A stretch of 64,000 bases of DNA from Brevibacillus_H sp041920465. Its GTDB lineage: Bacteria > Bacillota > Bacilli > Brevibacillales > Brevibacillaceae. The DNA lies in assembly GCA_041920465.1 (NCBI GenBank), contig JBHGXW010000009.1, positions 62,001 through 126,000 on the forward strand, read 5' to 3'. The notes beneath the pieces are model-generated. The model was not told where the DNA came from. It worked only from the letters and a program-made list of their open reading frames with translations, and did not search any database. This document shows, piece after piece, positions 1-7,829 of this stretch (positions are counted from its first letter, which is position 1; each line of letters begins with the position of its first letter). A program made the translations under genes and the position numbers.

Positions 1-734
1 CGGTCTTCCGCCATGGCCGCATCCACTACCTGCTGAAGACGGTGTACATTGGAGGCAAAGGTAGCCAGAATAATTCGCCCTCTCGCTTTGGCGACAACCT
101 CCATGATTCCTTCGCCGACGGCTCTCTCCGACATGGTATAGCCGATGCGCTCACTGTTGGTGCTGTCCGACAGAAGAGCAAGCACATCACCCTGACCGAT
201 TTTGGCCAGCTTGGCAAAGTCGGTCGACGGGCCGACCGGTGTCATATCAAATTTGAAATCCCCTGTGTGCACAACCGTTCCTTCCGGCGTCTCCACCGCG
301 ATCCCGAAGGAGTCCGGGATACTGTGGTTCATGCGGAAGAACGAGATTTGCAGATGCTTAAAGGCAAACACGCTGTCATCGTTGATGGGAACCAGTTCTA
401 CTTCGTTTTGCAACCGGTGTTCTTCCAATTTGGATTTTACCAATCCTAATGTCAGCCTGCCTCCATAAATCTTCGTCTTGATCTGTTTGACCACATAAGG
501 AATCGCTCCAATGTGGTCCTCATGTCCATGGGTAAGAAACAAACCTTTGATTTTGTGTTGATTTTCTACCAGATACGAGACGTCGGGAATAACCAGGTCG
601 ATACCAAACATCTCGTTTTCGGGGAACTTCACCCCTGCGTCAATAATAATCAGTTCGTCTTCGTATTCCACACAGTACATGTTCTTGCCGATTTCACCAA
701 GTCCGCCCAAGGCGAAAATTTTTACCTCGCTCAA
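1..734 (-). CDS. Ribonuclease J, N-terminal part (cut by window edge)
   Basis: Metallo-beta-lactamase/beta-CASP ribonuclease that processes and degrades mRNA and rRNA from the 5' end in Gram-positive bacteria. Only the first ~244 codons lie in the window. The metal-binding signature HGHEDHIG appears near residue 75, followed by typical RNase J sequence (NHSIPDSFG, HTGDFKFD, LLSDSTN). The start is a TTG at 732-734, preceded by GGAGGTATACAT, so ATG-only gene finding misses it. It is divergent from the chromate transporter gene. Bacilli often have two paralogues (J1 and J2) and I cannot decide which this is. Family assignment is secure. Confidence 0.93.
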   Translation of the reverse strand, partial: MSEVKIFALGGLGEIGKNMYCVEYEDELIIIDAGVKFPENEMFGIDLVIPDVSYLVENQHKIKGLFLTHGHEDHIGAIPYVVKQIKTKIYGGRLTLGLVKSKLEEHRLQNEVELVPINDDSVFAFKHLQISFFRMNHSIPDSFGIAVETPEGTVVHTGDFKFDMTPVGPSTDFAKLAKIGQGDVLALLSDSTNSERIGYTMSERAVGEGIMEVVAKARGRIILATFASNVHRLQQVVDAAMAED

Positions 735-860
735 ATGTATACCTCCAGTAAAAAAATAGATTGGACGCTTAAACAACCTTTTCGCAAAAACTTAACAAAG
801 CAGAGCCATAATTGGTTTAATATAAAATAATTAAGATTACGAACAAACCGGGAGGCAAAC

Positions 861-2039
861 ATGCAAGACCATCCAGCAGATTGGACCAGGCTGTCCAAAC
901 CGGAACAGCGTGCCAGATTAATCGAAATTGCAATCGTCTTCCTCACGCTGGGTACCATCGCGTTTGGCGGCCCGGCTGCCCATATTGCGATGATGAATCA
1001 GGAAATCGTGGAGAAACGCAAATGGCTCTCCCGCCAAAAATTTCTGGAATTGTTAGGTGCCACCAATCTGATACCGGGACCCAACTCTACGGAATTGGCC
1101 ATTCACATTGGATACCAGCGGGCAGGTTGGCTTGGCTTGGTACTCGCCGGCAGCTGCTTTATTTTGCCGGCGATGGTTATCGTCCTGATTCTAGCAATTC
1201 TTTATACCAAATATGAAATGGTTCCCGGACTCGCGTGGATTTTGTACGGGATCAAGCCGGTGATTCTGGCCATTGTCCTGCAAGCATTATGGAATTTGGC
1301 GGCCGCATCCCTGCGCAGCAAAACATTATGGGCCGTTGCCATATCCGCTGCCGTATTGGCTTTGATCGGCTTGCACGAGCTTGCCTTGCTGTTGATTGCC
1401 GGAATTGTCTGCATGATCTTAGCGAACGGGCGAAAGCTGCGAAACACTTCCCATTCCCTTATCGCTCCGGCATTTTTTTCTGCCTTGCTGCCCGTTGCAA
1501 AAAGCTTTGCTCCGGCAACAAAACTGTTCTGGATCTTTCTCAAGATCGGGGCAGTCCTGTACGGGAGCGGCTATGTACTGCTTGCCTTCCTGCAAAAGGA
1601 TTTCGTGGACCGCTGGGGGATCATTACCTCTCAACAGCTGCTTGATGCCGTTGCTATCGGGCAGTTTACACCGGGGCCGGTATTTACAACCGCCACTTTT
1701 ATCGGCTACCTCGTCGCCGGAATTCCCGGGGCGATCGCGGGTACAGTTTCCATCTTCCTCCCCGCTTTCCTGTTTGTAGCCGTTCTTACTTTCTGGATGG
1801 ACAGACTGCGGCAATCCCCGTGGGTTGCTTCCTTCATCGACGGGGTAACGGCCGCTTCTTTGGCACTGATGGCCATCGTCAGCGGCAAGCTGGGGCTCGC
1901 GGCAGTCGTGGACATCTCCACAGCGCTCATTTTGCTTGCCAGCCTGTTTGTTGTCTTCCGCTTCAAAATCAACTCTGCCTGGCTGGTTGCGGCCGGCGGA
2001 TTACTCGGGCTGCTTCGTTACCTGTTTTTTACTCTTTAG
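861..2039 (+). CDS. chrA: Chromate transporter family protein (ChrA/CHR)
   Basis: Integral membrane protein of 392 residues, the usual length of a two-domain CHR transporter. The two halves repeat the family signature: near residue 30 TLGTIAFGGPAAHIAMM followed by NLIPGPNSTE, and again near residue 270 QFTPGPVFTTATFIGY. About ten hydrophobic segments are visible. Family members export chromate or a similar oxyanion, but in bacilli the physiological substrate is often unknown. The ATG at 861 has GGGAGGC just upstream. The 3' end overlaps the end of the convergent Sco-like gene by 11 bp. No chromate-linked neighbour is present, so resistance to chromate is inference from family only. Confidence 0.88.
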   Translation: MQDHPADWTRLSKPEQRARLIEIAIVFLTLGTIAFGGPAAHIAMMNQEIVEKRKWLSRQKFLELLGATNLIPGPNSTELAIHIGYQRAGWLGLVLAGSCFILPAMVIVLILAILYTKYEMVPGLAWILYGIKPVILAIVLQALWNLAAASLRSKTLWAVAISAAVLALIGLHELALLLIAGIVCMILANGRKLRNTSHSLIAPAFFSALLPVAKSFAPATKLFWIFLKIGAVLYGSGYVLLAFLQKDFVDRWGIITSQQLLDAVAIGQFTPGPVFTTATFIGYLVAGIPGAIAGTVSIFLPAFLFVAVLTFWMDRLRQSPWVASFIDGVTAASLALMAIVSGKLGLAAVVDISTALILLASLFVVFRFKINSAWLVAAGGLLGLLRYLFFTL

Positions 2040-2664
2040 CTAACCGTTCCATATCAGACACAATTTCATTTATGTCCATTCCTGCGCCCATCCCATACAT
2101 TTTGCGGACATTCTTCTCTTTGTCAACGAGAAACGTCCGCATCGTATGCAGGTATTGGCCATCAGGCAGCCGTTCCACGCCAATGCCAAACTGATTGGTA
2201 ACCTGACTGATCGCCGCTTCCTCACCTCGAAGGAAATACCAGCCGCTCAGATCGGCATGAAACGCATTTGCGTAGTGGGTCAATACCGGGGGCGTATCTG
2301 TTTTCGGATCAAAAGTGATCGAAACCAGCGCCACCTCCGAACCAAACAGCCCCTTTTTCTTCAGTTCTTCCTGCAGCTTGGCCATCACTTCGGTCGTTGC
2401 CGGACAAATATCGGGGCATTTGGTGTAAATGAAGGAGACCAGGCGCACTTTCCCATCCAGCTCTTGAAAATGAATTGGCTTCCCGTCGAGATTTTGCAAG
2501 GTAAAGTCTTCAATGTGCTTCACAAACGGCAAGCGAGTTGCTCCCCACCAAAACTGGTAAACCACAATCGCCAATATGGATGCGATTAGAACGCTCGTCA
2601 ATGCAACAAACCAATATTTCCGCCAAAAGCCGCCTGAACTGGCAACGTGACGATCCATTGTCAA
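2029..2664 (-). CDS. SCO1/SenC/PrrC family copper-thiol protein
   Basis: Membrane-anchored thioredoxin-fold protein of 211 residues. One N-terminal transmembrane helix (about residues 17-40) is followed by the extracytoplasmic Sco domain with the copper/thiol motif CPDICP (CxxxC) near residue 82 and the conserved distal histidine in YLHTMRTF near residue 172. Sco proteins deliver copper to the CuA centre of cytochrome c oxidase or act as thiol reductases. The upstream lipoprotein gene is close and co-oriented, so the two probably form one operon. The likely start is TTG at 2664 (GGAGG eight bases upstream); an ATG two codons on is possible. No CuA oxidase gene lies in the window. Confidence 0.9.
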   Translation of the reverse strand: MTMDRHVASSGGFWRKYWFVALTSVLIASILAIVVYQFWWGATRLPFVKHIEDFTLQNLDGKPIHFQELDGKVRLVSFIYTKCPDICPATTEVMAKLQEELKKKGLFGSEVALVSITFDPKTDTPPVLTHYANAFHADLSGWYFLRGEEAAISQVTNQFGIGVERLPDGQYLHTMRTFLVDKEKNVRKMYGMGAGMDINEIVSDMERLAKE

Positions 2665-2677
2665 GCTGACTACCTCC

Positions 2678-3085
2678 TTACTCCTCCAGCGTCACAGCAT
2701 AATCGAATCCTTGCTTTTCGCCCGAAGCTTTGCTCCATTCCAATTGAATTTGCCATGAGCCGGGCATCATAATCTGCGGACCTTGTCCATGCCACTTGCC
2801 GTCTGCTTGAATTTGCAGCTCCTTTTCACTTTTGCCGTGCTCCATCCCCTGCATCGAGAAATGCAAAACGGCTTTTCCTTCTTTTTGCACCTCGCCTTTA
2901 GCGTCCGTAATCGTAACCATATACTGATTGGGACCTGCTTGACCCGGCGTAATCTCCAAAGCAGCGGCATAATCTCCTGACTTTGTCTCAAGCTGGATCG
3001 GTTTGCTCTCTTTCGGCGCTTCTGTTCCGCAGCCTGCAAGAATTAGCGGGATGAAACAGAAAAGAGAGATCATTTTCTTCAGCAC
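2678..3085 (-). CDS. Lipoprotein with FixH/YtkA-like domain
   Basis: A 135-residue lipoprotein. The signal peptide ends in the lipobox LAGC near residue 19. The remainder is an all-beta extracytoplasmic domain resembling YtkA/FixH-like proteins (ITDAKGEVQKEGKAVLHFSMQGMEHGKSEKEL stretch, about residues 60-90). In several Bacillales such proteins travel with Sco-type proteins, as here, where the stop is followed 13 bp later by the Sco-like gene. Start is GTG at 3083-3085 behind AAGGGGG. A role in copper or respiratory-chain assembly is inferred from the neighbour. Confidence 0.72.
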   Translation of the reverse strand: MLKKMISLFCFIPLILAGCGTEAPKESKPIQLETKSGDYAAALEITPGQAGPNQYMVTITDAKGEVQKEGKAVLHFSMQGMEHGKSEKELQIQADGKWHGQGPQIMMPGSWQIQLEWSKASGEKQGFDYAVTLEE

Positions 3086-3175
3086 ACCATATCCCCCTTA
3101 TCCCGTCATGCCTGTATTTCTATGTTAACATAAGCCGATCTCCCTAATCAGAGGAAAGATCGGCTTTATGCAGCG

Positions 3176-3218
3176 AAAGAAAAAACCACCCGACCTTTGC
3201 TCATGCTGTGTCGGGCGG
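3176..3218 (-). terminator. Rho-independent terminator (palindromic repeat copy A)
   Basis: On the minus strand a stem of CCGCCCGAC pairing with GTCGGGTGG (one G-T pair) is followed by TTTTTTCTTT. It lies just after the rhodanese gene. The 33-nt hairpin at 3186-3218 is homologous to the hairpins at 6119-6151, 38429-38461 and, less closely, 35081-35109, so it is one member of a dispersed family. Confidence 0.8.
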
Positions 3219-3236
3219 ATTCCATGATTGATTCAA

Positions 3237-3551
3237 CTATTCTTTCACTACTTTCCCGGGCCAGGCTAACATGCCGCCCGCCATATTTTCCGCTTGGAAA
3301 CCGTGATAGTTGACGAACTCCGTCGCGTTCCAACTGCGGACGCCGCTGCGGCAAACCATGATAATCGGCGTCTCTTTATCCAACTCATCCAAACGATACG
3401 GAAGCATCCCGAGCGGAATGTGTTTGGCCTGTTCGATATGCCCCCCGTTCCACTCATGATCTTCCCGCACATCTATAATTTGCAGCTTTTCGCCTCGTTC
3501 CAGCCGGGCGAGTACCTGTTCCGGCATGATCTCTTTCACATGTGTCTCCAT
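3237..3551 (-). CDS. Rhodanese-like sulfurtransferase
   Basis: Single-domain rhodanese of 104 residues. The active-site loop is CRSGVRS with the catalytic cysteine near residue 67; the domain also shows IIDVREDHEWNGGHIEQAKHIP and the terminal MAGGMLAWPG signature. Such proteins move sulfane sulfur through a cysteine persulfide and act in the cytoplasm. Start ATG at 3551 with AGGAGG 11 bases upstream. It ends in a strong terminator and looks monocistronic. A second rhodanese at 21848-22156 shares the same architecture. Confidence 0.92.
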   Translation of the reverse strand: METHVKEIMPEQVLARLERGEKLQIIDVREDHEWNGGHIEQAKHIPLGMLPYRLDELDKETPIIMVCRSGVRSWNATEFVNYHGFQAENMAGGMLAWPGKVVKE

Positions 3552-3625
3552 GAATCTGAATTCCTCCTAATCATCCCCATTGTAACATAATTTTCATCAA
3601 ATCCCCATATCTGTCTACAGTTTGC

Positions 3626-4636
3626 CTATCTCCCCTGGACGTACTTGGCATCAAACAAGAAGAGCCGCATCAACAGGATGAGGGAAGGAACCAAGAGCAG
3701 CAAGCCGGCAATAAACCCGATGACCAAGGCAAGCCCCATCTCGGCACTGGTTATGCTGTCGGTAACGGTGATATAGGGATAGAGCAAATACGGCAGGTGG
3801 GAAATCCCGTAACCGAAAAAGGCAAAGGCAAACTGGAGCATCACCATGACAAACGCCCATCCGTAGTATCTTTTTTTGATCAGCAAGGCTAGAGCAACCA
3901 AAAAACAGCCGAAGGACAAGAGAAACAAGCCGCTCACATCCAGCATCCTTTCAAAGTGTTCAGGGTTATGGCCGCGGATGGACAAGAAAACCATAAAACT
4001 GGCAAAGATCGTCGGCAGGCTCCAGACAAGCGCAAACGAACGCAGCAAGGCAGTGGCAGCCCGGTCATGCGCCTTGTAGGCGTAATAGGTGAGAAAACTG
4101 GAGCTGATAAACAAGACACTGGCAAGTGCCAAAAGAACCACTGCCCATGAGTACCAATTGGTCAAGAGCTGTCTCATCTGAAGGATGACTTGGCCGTCTT
4201 CCGCCGTGATGAAGCCCCCCTCGGAAATGGTCAGAATGGTAGCGAGCGATGCCGGTATGAACAGGCCGGTTACTCCATAAATCATCTGGTAAACGATACT
4301 CTCTCTCGCACCGTATTGATCGAATGCGTAAAAGGAACCCCTCAGCACCAGCAGCACAAGCGCAATGCTCCCAGGCACGAGCAGAGCCGTTCCGAAGTAG
4401 TAAGCGGTACTTGGGAAAAAGCCGACCAACCCGACGATGAAAAAGATGAGAAATACGTTGGTTACTTCCCATACCGGAGACAAATACCTGGCAATGATGT
4501 TATTCACGATATGGTCGCGCTTTGTCAGCTTCGAGTAGAACGAAAAAAAGCCGGCGCCAAAATCAATGGAGGCCACGATAATATACCCGTACAAAAAAAT
4601 CCAAAGAACGGTGATGCCCAACATTTCAAGCTTCAT
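3626..4636 (-). CDS. cydB: Cytochrome bd ubiquinol/menaquinol oxidase subunit II
   Basis: Polytopic membrane protein of 336 residues with about eight hydrophobic helices and typical CydB stretches (IDFGAGFFSFYSK near residue 24, SPVWEVTNVFLIFF near residue 55). It pairs with CydA to form the high-affinity quinol oxidase that reduces oxygen without pumping protons. Its ATG overlaps the TGA of cydA in an ATGA arrangement, which indicates translational coupling. No cydCD exporter genes follow, so these must lie elsewhere or be absent. Confidence 0.95.
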   Translation of the reverse strand: MKLEMLGITVLWIFLYGYIIVASIDFGAGFFSFYSKLTKRDHIVNNIIARYLSPVWEVTNVFLIFFIVGLVGFFPSTAYYFGTALLVPGSIALVLLVLRGSFYAFDQYGARESIVYQMIYGVTGLFIPASLATILTISEGGFITAEDGQVILQMRQLLTNWYSWAVVLLALASVLFISSSFLTYYAYKAHDRAATALLRSFALVWSLPTIFASFMVFLSIRGHNPEHFERMLDVSGLFLLSFGCFLVALALLIKKRYYGWAFVMVMLQFAFAFFGYGISHLPYLLYPYITVTDSITSAEMGLALVIGFIAGLLLLVPSLILLMRLFLFDAKYVQGR

Positions 4637-5985
4637 CCTAAATTCCCCCTTCCGGCTTCTTTATTGTTTGGGGTAGCCAGTTCTTGTTCAACCGGTGTTT
4701 TCTTGAACATCCGGAGCAGGACAATTGTTGTCATAATACCCAGGAAGGTATATAGTAAAGTAAAAAGAATCAACATGGCTCCCACATTTGCGGCTGTAGT
4801 CGCTGCCTGGACAGTTTTCATATAGCCCACAAGAATCCAAGGCTGACGGCCAACTTCAGCAAAGATCCAGCCCAGTTCAATCGCCAGCATGGATAATGGC
4901 CCGCCCCAGAGAATGCATTTCAACACCGGACGCGGTACATCCTGGCGGTTTTTCCGCCGGTAGAAAAAGTAAAGAAGCGGAATAAACACCATGTACGTTC
5001 CGATCACAATCATCCCGTCAAACAGATAATGAACGTACAACGGCGGACGTTCATTCTGCGGTATATCATTTAAGCCGATCACCACGCCATACGGGGAGTT
5101 GGTGGCAAGGAAGCTGAGCAAATAAGGAATCTTGAGACTGTATTTCACCACTTGCCGCTCATAATCGTAAAAGCCGCCGAAAATAAATTCCGCTTCCGGC
5201 TTCGTCTCAAAATGCCATTCGGCAGCCGCCAGCTTCACCGGTTGGTACTCCGCCAGGTATTTGCCGGAGATGTCACCATACACAGCCGTACCGATTGAAA
5301 AGATGAGCGAAAATACCATGGTAACCGTCAATGCTTTCCGGTAATATTCTTGACCTTTTCCTTTCAGCAATTGGTACGCCGCAATCGCTGCCAATATAAA
5401 CGCGGAAGTGGCATACGCAGAAAGAATCACATGCCCTGCTTTTGACGGCGTGGCCGGATTCAGCATGGCTGTCAGCGGTTGTACATGGGTAATCGCTCCA
5501 TTGGTCAGATCAAAACCCTGCGGCGCATTCATAAACGCGTTCACCGTAGTGATAAAAAAAGCGGAAGCGGTGGAACCAATCACAACCGGAATGGAAAACA
5601 TCCAGTGGACATACGGGTTTTTGAATCGGTTCCAAGTGTACAAGTAGATGCCTAAGAAAATCGCTTCAAAGAAAAAAGCAAATGTCTCCAAAAAAAGCGG
5701 TAAAGCAATCGCTTCACCCGCCATCTTCATAAAGCTCGGCCAGAGCAGGCTCAATTGCAAGCCGATACAGGTGCCGGTCACAACCCCTACAGCGACAGTC
5801 ACGGTAAATCCTTTTGTCCATCGTTTCGCCATCGTCAAATACATCGGATCACGCTTACGGATTCCCAACCACTCCACAATCGAGATCATCACGGGAACTC
5901 CCACGCCCAACACGGCAAACACAATGTGAAACCCCAACGTTAAAGAAGTAAGAATTCGGGCTAGCATGGCATTATCCAATTCCAT
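4633..5985 (-). CDS. cydA: Cytochrome bd oxidase subunit I
   Basis: Haem-bearing subunit of cytochrome bd oxidase, 450 residues. The N-terminal region has LGFHIVFAVLGVGVP with the high-spin haem histidine (about residue 19), the LFLETFAFFFEAIFLG helix with the conserved glutamates (about residue 100), and the quinol-binding Q-loop region around residues 240-310. The Q-loop is short, as in bacilli. Start ATG at 5985 behind GTAGGAGGGAG. It is first in the cydAB operon and lies under a dyad at 6021-6038 that fits oxygen or redox control. Confidence 0.96.
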   Translation of the reverse strand: MELDNAMLARILTSLTLGFHIVFAVLGVGVPVMISIVEWLGIRKRDPMYLTMAKRWTKGFTVTVAVGVVTGTCIGLQLSLLWPSFMKMAGEAIALPLFLETFAFFFEAIFLGIYLYTWNRFKNPYVHWMFSIPVVIGSTASAFFITTVNAFMNAPQGFDLTNGAITHVQPLTAMLNPATPSKAGHVILSAYATSAFILAAIAAYQLLKGKGQEYYRKALTVTMVFSLIFSIGTAVYGDISGKYLAEYQPVKLAAAEWHFETKPEAEFIFGGFYDYERQVVKYSLKIPYLLSFLATNSPYGVVIGLNDIPQNERPPLYVHYLFDGMIVIGTYMVFIPLLYFFYRRKNRQDVPRPVLKCILWGGPLSMLAIELGWIFAEVGRQPWILVGYMKTVQAATTAANVGAMLILFTLLYTFLGIMTTIVLLRMFKKTPVEQELATPNNKEAGRGNLG

Positions 5986-6020
5986 TTTTCTCCCTCCTAC
6001 ATCAAAAGGTATACCCTATA

Positions 6021-6038
6021 CTGTGAATTTTATCACAG
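6021..6038 (-). promoter_or_regulatory. CRP/FNR- or Rex-type operator upstream of cydAB
   Basis: The sequence CTGTGAATTTTATCACAG is a perfect 6-6-6 dyad (CTGTGA-N6-TCACAG), 36 bp upstream of the cydA start. TGTGA-N6-TCACA is the Bacillus Fnr consensus; it also resembles the Rex consensus TTGTGA-N6-TCACAA used on cydABCD of Bacillus subtilis. Which protein binds cannot be decided from sequence. Confidence 0.72.
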
Positions 6039-6118
6039 CCATTTTGTTTCAAACTTTAACACCGTGTATATGTTGTGAACATACAACGTCAAATTGGTTA
6101 CAAATTTTCGGCTAAAAA

Positions 6119-6151
6119 CCCACCCGACTATAGCTAACGCTGCGTCGGGCG
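6119..6151 (-). terminator. Palindromic repeat copy B, terminator-like on minus strand
   Basis: The minus strand reads a GC-rich stem (GCCCGAC pairing with GTCGGGT) followed by GGGTTTTTAG. No gene on that strand ends here, so it either stops antisense transcription from the riboswitch side or is simply a copy of the dispersed hairpin. Its sequence matches the repeat at 38429-38461 at most positions, with paired changes in the stem. Confidence 0.6.
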
Positions 6152-6196
6152 AGGCCCCAACCTTTTAAAAACCCCCCATATCAAACGGACTGCTGG

Positions 6197-6225
6197 TTGA
6201 CAATTCCGACCTTCCAGCTTAGAAT
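6197..6225 (+). promoter_or_regulatory. SigA-type promoter of the SAM riboswitch transcript
   Basis: A perfect -35 box TTGACA at 6197-6202 is followed after 17 bp by TAGAAT at 6220-6225. Transcription would begin near 6232, about 30 nt before the S-box aptamer. This is the only strong promoter seen upstream of the sulfhydrylase gene. Confidence 0.8.
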
Positions 6226-6263
6226 TAATATCAACATCAAAGTTTAGCCGAAAATTCATACAA

Positions 6264-6369
6264 TTCATCAAGAGCGGCGGAGGGACTGGCCCAATGAAGC
6301 CCGGCAACCAGCATGATTCCATGCAAGGTGCTAATTCCTGCAGAATCCATATGATTCTGAGAGATGAAC
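6264..6369 (+). ncRNA. SAM-I (S-box) riboswitch aptamer
   Basis: The sequence carries the S-box core: TTCATCAAGAG, GGCGGAGGGACTGGCCC, ATGAAGCCCGGCAACC, the AAGGTGCTAATTCC block and the closing GAGAGATGAA. These elements are highly specific for the S-adenosylmethionine riboswitch. A terminator hairpin follows at 6389-6419, so SAM binding is expected to cause premature termination and low SAM to allow expression of the downstream sulfhydrylase gene. Confidence 0.96.
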
Positions 6370-6388
6370 AAAGCGACCACGTGTACGC

Positions 6389-6419
6389 GCCTTCTTCTAC
6401 TCAGAAGAAGGCTTTTTTT
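6389..6419 (+). terminator. Riboswitch expression-platform terminator
   Basis: GCCTTCTTCT and AGAAGAAGGC form a perfect 10-bp stem with a four-base loop, followed by seven T residues. It lies between the S-box aptamer and the start of the sulfhydrylase gene, as expected for transcriptional attenuation. Confidence 0.93.
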
Positions 6420-6480
6420 GTTCCACCTACGTCTTCATTTCCAATTTTCTAATATATAAAGATAAAAGGAGAGATGAGCA

Positions 6481-7767
6481 ATGACAGATAGGCAATGGAA
6501 ACTGGAAACACTGGCTTTACATGGCGGGCAGGAGGTTGACCCTGCGACAGGTTCACGGGCAGTCCCGATTTATCAGACCTCTTCCTATGTATTCCGTGAT
6601 GCCGAACATGCCGCCAACCTGTTTGCCCTCAAAGAGTTCGGCAATATCTACACCCGCATCATGAATCCGACCCAGGATGTATTCGAGAAACGTGTCGCCT
6701 TGCTGGAAGGCGGTGTCGGCGCATTAGCTACCGCTTCCGGTCAAGCCGCTATCACCTTTGCTCTGTTGAACATTGCGCATGCGGGTGATGAAATCGTCTC
6801 CTCCAGCAGCTTATACGGCGGTACATACAACTTGTTCGCCCATACTCTGCCCAAATTGGGAATTGCCGTTCACTTCGTCGATCAATCCAATCCTGACAAC
6901 TTCCGTGAAAAGATCAACGAGAAGACCAAAGCGTTGTTCGTGGAAACAATCGGCAACCCGCAAATCAACGTGGCTGACATCTCGGCGATCGCTGCCATTG
7001 CCCATGAACACGGCATTCCATTGATCGTCGACAACACGTTCGCTTCTCCGATTCTTTGCCGTCCGATTGAGCACGGAGCTGACATTGTGGTTCATTCCAC
7101 CACCAAGTTTATCGGCGGACACGGTACGTCAATTGGCGGGATTATCGTAGATTCCGGCAAATTCGACTGGAACAATGGCAAGTTCCCCGGACTGACTACG
7201 CCAGATCCAAGCTACCATGGCGTTGTTTATTCGGAAGCAGTCGGTAATCTGGCCTATATTATCAAAGCTCGCGTCCAGCTCCAACGGGATATCGGAGCAG
7301 CCGTCTCTCCGTTCAACGCCTTCTTGTTCCTGCAAGGACTTGAAACCTTGCACCTGCGGATGGAACGCCATAGCCAAAACGCGCTGGCAGTCGCCAAGTT
7401 CCTGGCTGATCATCCTCATGTCGCATGGGTGAATTATCCCGGATTGGAAACCGACTCCCAATACCAACTGGCCAAGAAATACCTGCCTGACGGACAGGGA
7501 GCCATCCTGACCTTCGGAATTAAGGGCGGCGTCGAGGAAGGCAAAAAACTGATTCAATCGGTAAAACTCTTCTCTCACCTGGCCAACGTGGGCGATTCCA
7601 AATCTCTGATCATCCATCCGGCCAGCACCACCCACCAGCAGCTTACGGAAGAAAACCAGATCAAAGCCGGAGTCAGACCTGAGATGATCCGCCTCTCCAT
7701 CGGAACGGAAGCAATCAGCGACATCCTGGAGGATCTGGATCAGGCGTTGAAACAAGCCGTACAGTAA
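6481..7767 (+). CDS. metY: O-acetylhomoserine sulfhydrylase (aminocarboxypropyltransferase)
   Basis: PLP-dependent Cys/Met metabolism enzyme of 428 residues that makes homocysteine from O-acetylhomoserine and sulfide. Visible landmarks are LETLALHGGQ near the start, the substrate-binding YTRIMNPTQD near residue 57, ATASGQAAITFA, the PLP contact VDNTFASP near residue 183, and the Schiff-base lysine in HSTTKFIGGHGT near residue 207. Length fits the large MetY type rather than MetB/MetC. The ATG at 6481 follows AAAAGGAGAGATGAGCA. Control by an S-box riboswitch directly upstream supports a role in methionine synthesis by direct sulfhydrylation. Confidence 0.95.
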   Translation: MTDRQWKLETLALHGGQEVDPATGSRAVPIYQTSSYVFRDAEHAANLFALKEFGNIYTRIMNPTQDVFEKRVALLEGGVGALATASGQAAITFALLNIAHAGDEIVSSSSLYGGTYNLFAHTLPKLGIAVHFVDQSNPDNFREKINEKTKALFVETIGNPQINVADISAIAAIAHEHGIPLIVDNTFASPILCRPIEHGADIVVHSTTKFIGGHGTSIGGIIVDSGKFDWNNGKFPGLTTPDPSYHGVVYSEAVGNLAYIIKARVQLQRDIGAAVSPFNAFLFLQGLETLHLRMERHSQNALAVAKFLADHPHVAWVNYPGLETDSQYQLAKKYLPDGQGAILTFGIKGGVEEGKKLIQSVKLFSHLANVGDSKSLIIHPASTTHQQLTEENQIKAGVRPEMIRLSIGTEAISDILEDLDQALKQAVQ

Positions 7768-7774
7768 AGCAAAT

Positions 7775-7814
7775 AAACGCAGCCTGCCACGTAACGGGCA
7801 AGGCTGCGTTTATT
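7775..7814. terminator. Bidirectional terminator between metY and the TasA-like gene
   Basis: AAACGCAGCC at 7775-7784 pairs with GGCTGCGTTT at 7802-7811. The stem is A-rich on one side and T-rich on the other, so it can end the convergent transcripts of both flanking genes. Confidence 0.85.
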
Positions 7815-7829
7815 TGATACTCACCAGAA

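Larger units (their letters stand above)
6103..6256. repeat. 154-bp element bounded by 14-bp perfect inverted repeats
   Basis: AATTTTCGGCTAAA at 6103-6116 recurs as its exact reverse complement at 6243-6256. Inside is palindromic repeat copy B at 6119-6151, which on the minus strand is followed by GGGTTTTTAG and so looks like a terminator. The right part carries the promoter of the SAM riboswitch. No reading frame of note is inside. It could be a MITE-like remnant or a long-range RNA fold; I see no clear target-site duplication. Confidence 0.6.

Noticed and set aside
6134..6322. 62-codon minus-strand frame across the palindromic repeat and the SAM riboswitch
   Set aside because: It overlaps a terminator hairpin and the antisense of a clear S-box aptamer, and shows no protein-like composition or ribosome site.
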